From: a bacterium UBP12_UBA5184
GTDB taxonomy: Bacteria; Vulcanimicrobiota; Vulcanimicrobiia; Vulcanimicrobiales; Vulcanimicrobiaceae
Reading direction: 5' to 3'
NCBI GenBank assembly: GCA_002413145.1
Contig: DHWK01000155.1
Coordinates: 12,808 to 25,434, forward strand
DNA: 12,627 nucleotides
Of this stretch, positions 11,205 through 12,627 are shown piece after piece (position 1 is the stretch's first letter; each line of letters starts with the position of its first letter). The notes beneath the pieces were generated by a model that saw only the letters and a program-made list of their open reading frames with translations, made no database searches and was not told the origin of the DNA. Both the position numbers and the translations under genes were made by a program.

Positions 11205-12627
11205 CTAGGCGGCCAGCCCTTTGCGTTCCAACGTCCGATACCCGATCGCTTCGGCCAGGTGCGCCGCTTCGAGCGATTCGCATCCGGCCAGGTCGGCGAT
11301 CGTGCGCGCGACGCGCGTGATGCGGTCGAGCCCGCGCGCCGAGAGATGGCCCCGCAGCGCCGCGTTGCGCAGCAACAGCGTCGCCTCGCGGCCGAGGGTA
11401 CAGAAACGGCTCAGCTCCGGGGCGCCGATGGCGGCGTTGGTCCGTTCGCCGAACTCGGCGTAGCGCTCGTGCTGCACGGCGCGGGCTCGCTCGACGCGCG
11501 CGCGAATCGCCGCCGAGGACTCGCCCGGCGTCCGCGCGACGATCTCGTCGAAGGGGACGCGCGCGACCTCGACGTGCAGGTCGATGCGATCGAGCAGCGG
11601 CCCCGAGAGTTTGGCGACGTACTTCGCGACGCTCGCATCGTCGCAGCGGCAATCGCTCGTGCGCGTCCCGCGGAAACCGCAGGGACAGGGATTCATCGAT
11701 GCAACCAGCGCGAAGCGCGCCGGGAAGCAGACGCTGCCGGCGGCACGGCCGACCGAGATCGTTCCGTCTTCCAACGGCTGGCGCATCACTTCGAGCGCCG
11801 CGCGGCTGAACTCCGGCAGTTCGTCGAGGAAGAGTACGCCGTGTTGCGCGAGTGAGATCTCACCCGGACGCGGCGACGCGCCTCCTCCGCAGAGTGCGAT
11901 CTGGCTGATGGTGTGATGGGGTGAGCGGAACGGGCGCGAAGCGATCATCCCGCGACGCTCGCCGAGCAGTCCGGCGACGCTGTAGATCTTCGTCGCTTCG
12001 AGCGCTTCGTCGTTCGACATCGCCGGCAGAATCGAGGGGAGGCGCCGTGCGAGCATCGTCTTGCCGCAGCCCGGCGGCCCGACGAAGAGGAGATTGTGTC
12101 CGCCGGCGGCGGCAATCTCCAGCGCGCGTTTGGCGTGCTGCTGTCCGCGCACGTCGGCAAAATCGCCGAGCGCCTCCGGCGCCGCCGCGAACGCCGGCGG
12201 CGCTTCGGCGAACCGAAACTTCGCGCCGTGACCTTGCACGACGGCGACCGCGTCGAGCAGCGAGTCGAGGGCGTACAGATCGAGGCCGTTCACCAAAGAC
12301 GCTTCGGCGGCGTTGGCCCGGGGGACGAGCAGTTTCGTGTAGCCGCCGCTGCGCGCGCCGATGACCATCGGCAAGATCCCGCGTACGCCGCGCAGCGTCC
12401 CGTCCAGGGCGAGTTCGCCGAGTGCGAGATAGCCTTGCAGCGCTAGCCGGTCGACTTGCTCGTCGATCGCTAAGAGCGCGAGGGCGAGCGCCAGATCGAA
12501 GCCCGGGCCTTCCTTGCGGATGTGCGCCGGCGCCAGATTGACCAGCAATTTCCCGGCCGGGTAGGCGAGGCCGGAGTTGAAGATTGCGGTCCGGACCCGC
12601 TCACGCGCTTCGCCGAGGGCGCGGTCG
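11205..12627 (-). CDS. comM: ComM/YifB family magnesium chelatase-like ATPase, N-terminus cut by window edge
   Basis: Coding continues to the right edge: upstream codons read DRALGEARERVRTAIFNSGL and run without a break into VNLAPAHIRKEGPGFDLALA, the typical ComM N-terminal Lon-substrate-like domain. About 473 residues are visible, and some 30 N-terminal ones are missing. The Walker A loop GPPGCGKT is encoded at 12057-12080. Further on are the family motifs RPFRSPHHT, the Walker B region GVLFLDELPEF, and a zinc-binding cysteine cluster CPCGFRGTRTSDCRC (about 11644-11692). A C-terminal Mg-chelatase domain ends in the LxxxA..YR.L segment. In Vibrio and relatives ComM is a hexameric helicase that helps branch migration when transformed DNA is integrated. 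It is the usual neighbour of dprA; here dprA lies 10.2 kb away. It converges with chrA at a distance of 24 bp, leaving no room for a normal terminator. Confidence 0.96.
   Translation of the reverse strand, partial: DRALGEARERVRTAIFNSGLAYPAGKLLVNLAPAHIRKEGPGFDLALALALLAIDEQVDRLALQGYLALGELALDGTLRGVRGILPMVIGARSGGYTKLLVPRANAAEASLVNGLDLYALDSLLDAVAVVQGHGAKFRFAEAPPAFAAAPEALGDFADVRGQQHAKRALEIAAAGGHNLLFVGPPGCGKTMLARRLPSILPAMSNDEALEATKIYSVAGLLGERRGMIASRPFRSPHHTISQIALCGGGASPRPGEISLAQHGVLFLDELPEFSRAALEVMRQPLEDGTISVGRAAGSVCFPARFALVASMNPCPCGFRGTRTSDCRCDDASVAKYVAKLSGPLLDRIDLHVEVARVPFDEIVARTPGESSAAIRARVERARAVQHERYAEFGERTNAAIGAPELSRFCTLGREATLLLRNAALRGHLSARGLDRITRVARTIADLAGCESLEAAHLAEAIGYRTLERKGLAA

Noticed and set aside
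11259..11855. Plus-strand open frame opposite comM
   Set aside because: It is a shadow of comM; the minus strand carries Walker A/B and the cysteine cluster.
1..12627. Defence system, toxin-antitoxin pair, transposon or CRISPR array
   Set aside because: No transposase, integrase, toxin-like pair, tandem repeat array or terminal repeats were found on either strand. All larger reading frames are explained by the listed genes.

Overview
The window is GC-rich DNA from a bacterium, densely packed with genes and almost without spacers. Three things suggest a deep-branching, high-GC 'Terrabacteria'-type lineage such as Eremiobacterota (WPS-2) or a relative: a coproheme decarboxylase (ChdC/HemQ) of the coproporphyrin-dependent heme pathway, a 49-residue DUF5679-type zinc-ribbon miniprotein, and NrdR-Dut linkage. 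This placement is inference; no rRNA or other marker gene is present.

Left edge (1-981, minus strand): the first 24 codons of rlmH, preceded by a complete dprA (DNA uptake and transformation). Right edge (11205-12627, minus strand): comM/yifB, cut by the window end. comM and dprA are often neighbours in bacterial genomes. Here they keep the same strand and order but are separated by about 10.2 kb of mostly opposite-strand genes.

Region 1129-4869 (plus strand) looks like core metabolism. It holds a zinc-ribbon miniprotein, then a tight run nrdR-dut-panE-chdC (0 bp, 4 bp overlap, 4 bp spacing) and an uncharacterised 200-residue protein. nrdR has no ATG, GTG or TTG start in frame and appears to begin at CTG behind a good ribosome binding site. 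A promoter-like -35/-10 pair and an inverted repeat lie in front of it. The run joins control of ribonucleotide reductase, dUTP removal, pantothenate/CoA synthesis and heme synthesis.

Region 4815-6558 (minus strand) is a three-gene run: a four-helix, histidine-bearing membrane protein, an exported Rieske [2Fe-2S] protein, and a class I methyltransferase. The tail of the methyltransferase gene overlaps the convergent uncharacterised gene by 55 bp.

Region 6712-11180 (plus strand) holds two gene pairs. The first is a long-form NfeD membrane serine protease with its slipin/stomatin partner. The second is a secreted YncE-like beta-propeller translationally coupled to a two-domain ChrA chromate transporter. 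Their DNA looks less GC-rich and less strict in third-position use than dprA and comM, which suggests a different history for part of the block. All gaps between genes are well under 300 bp. I saw no RNA genes, insertion sequences, CRISPR arrays or origins.
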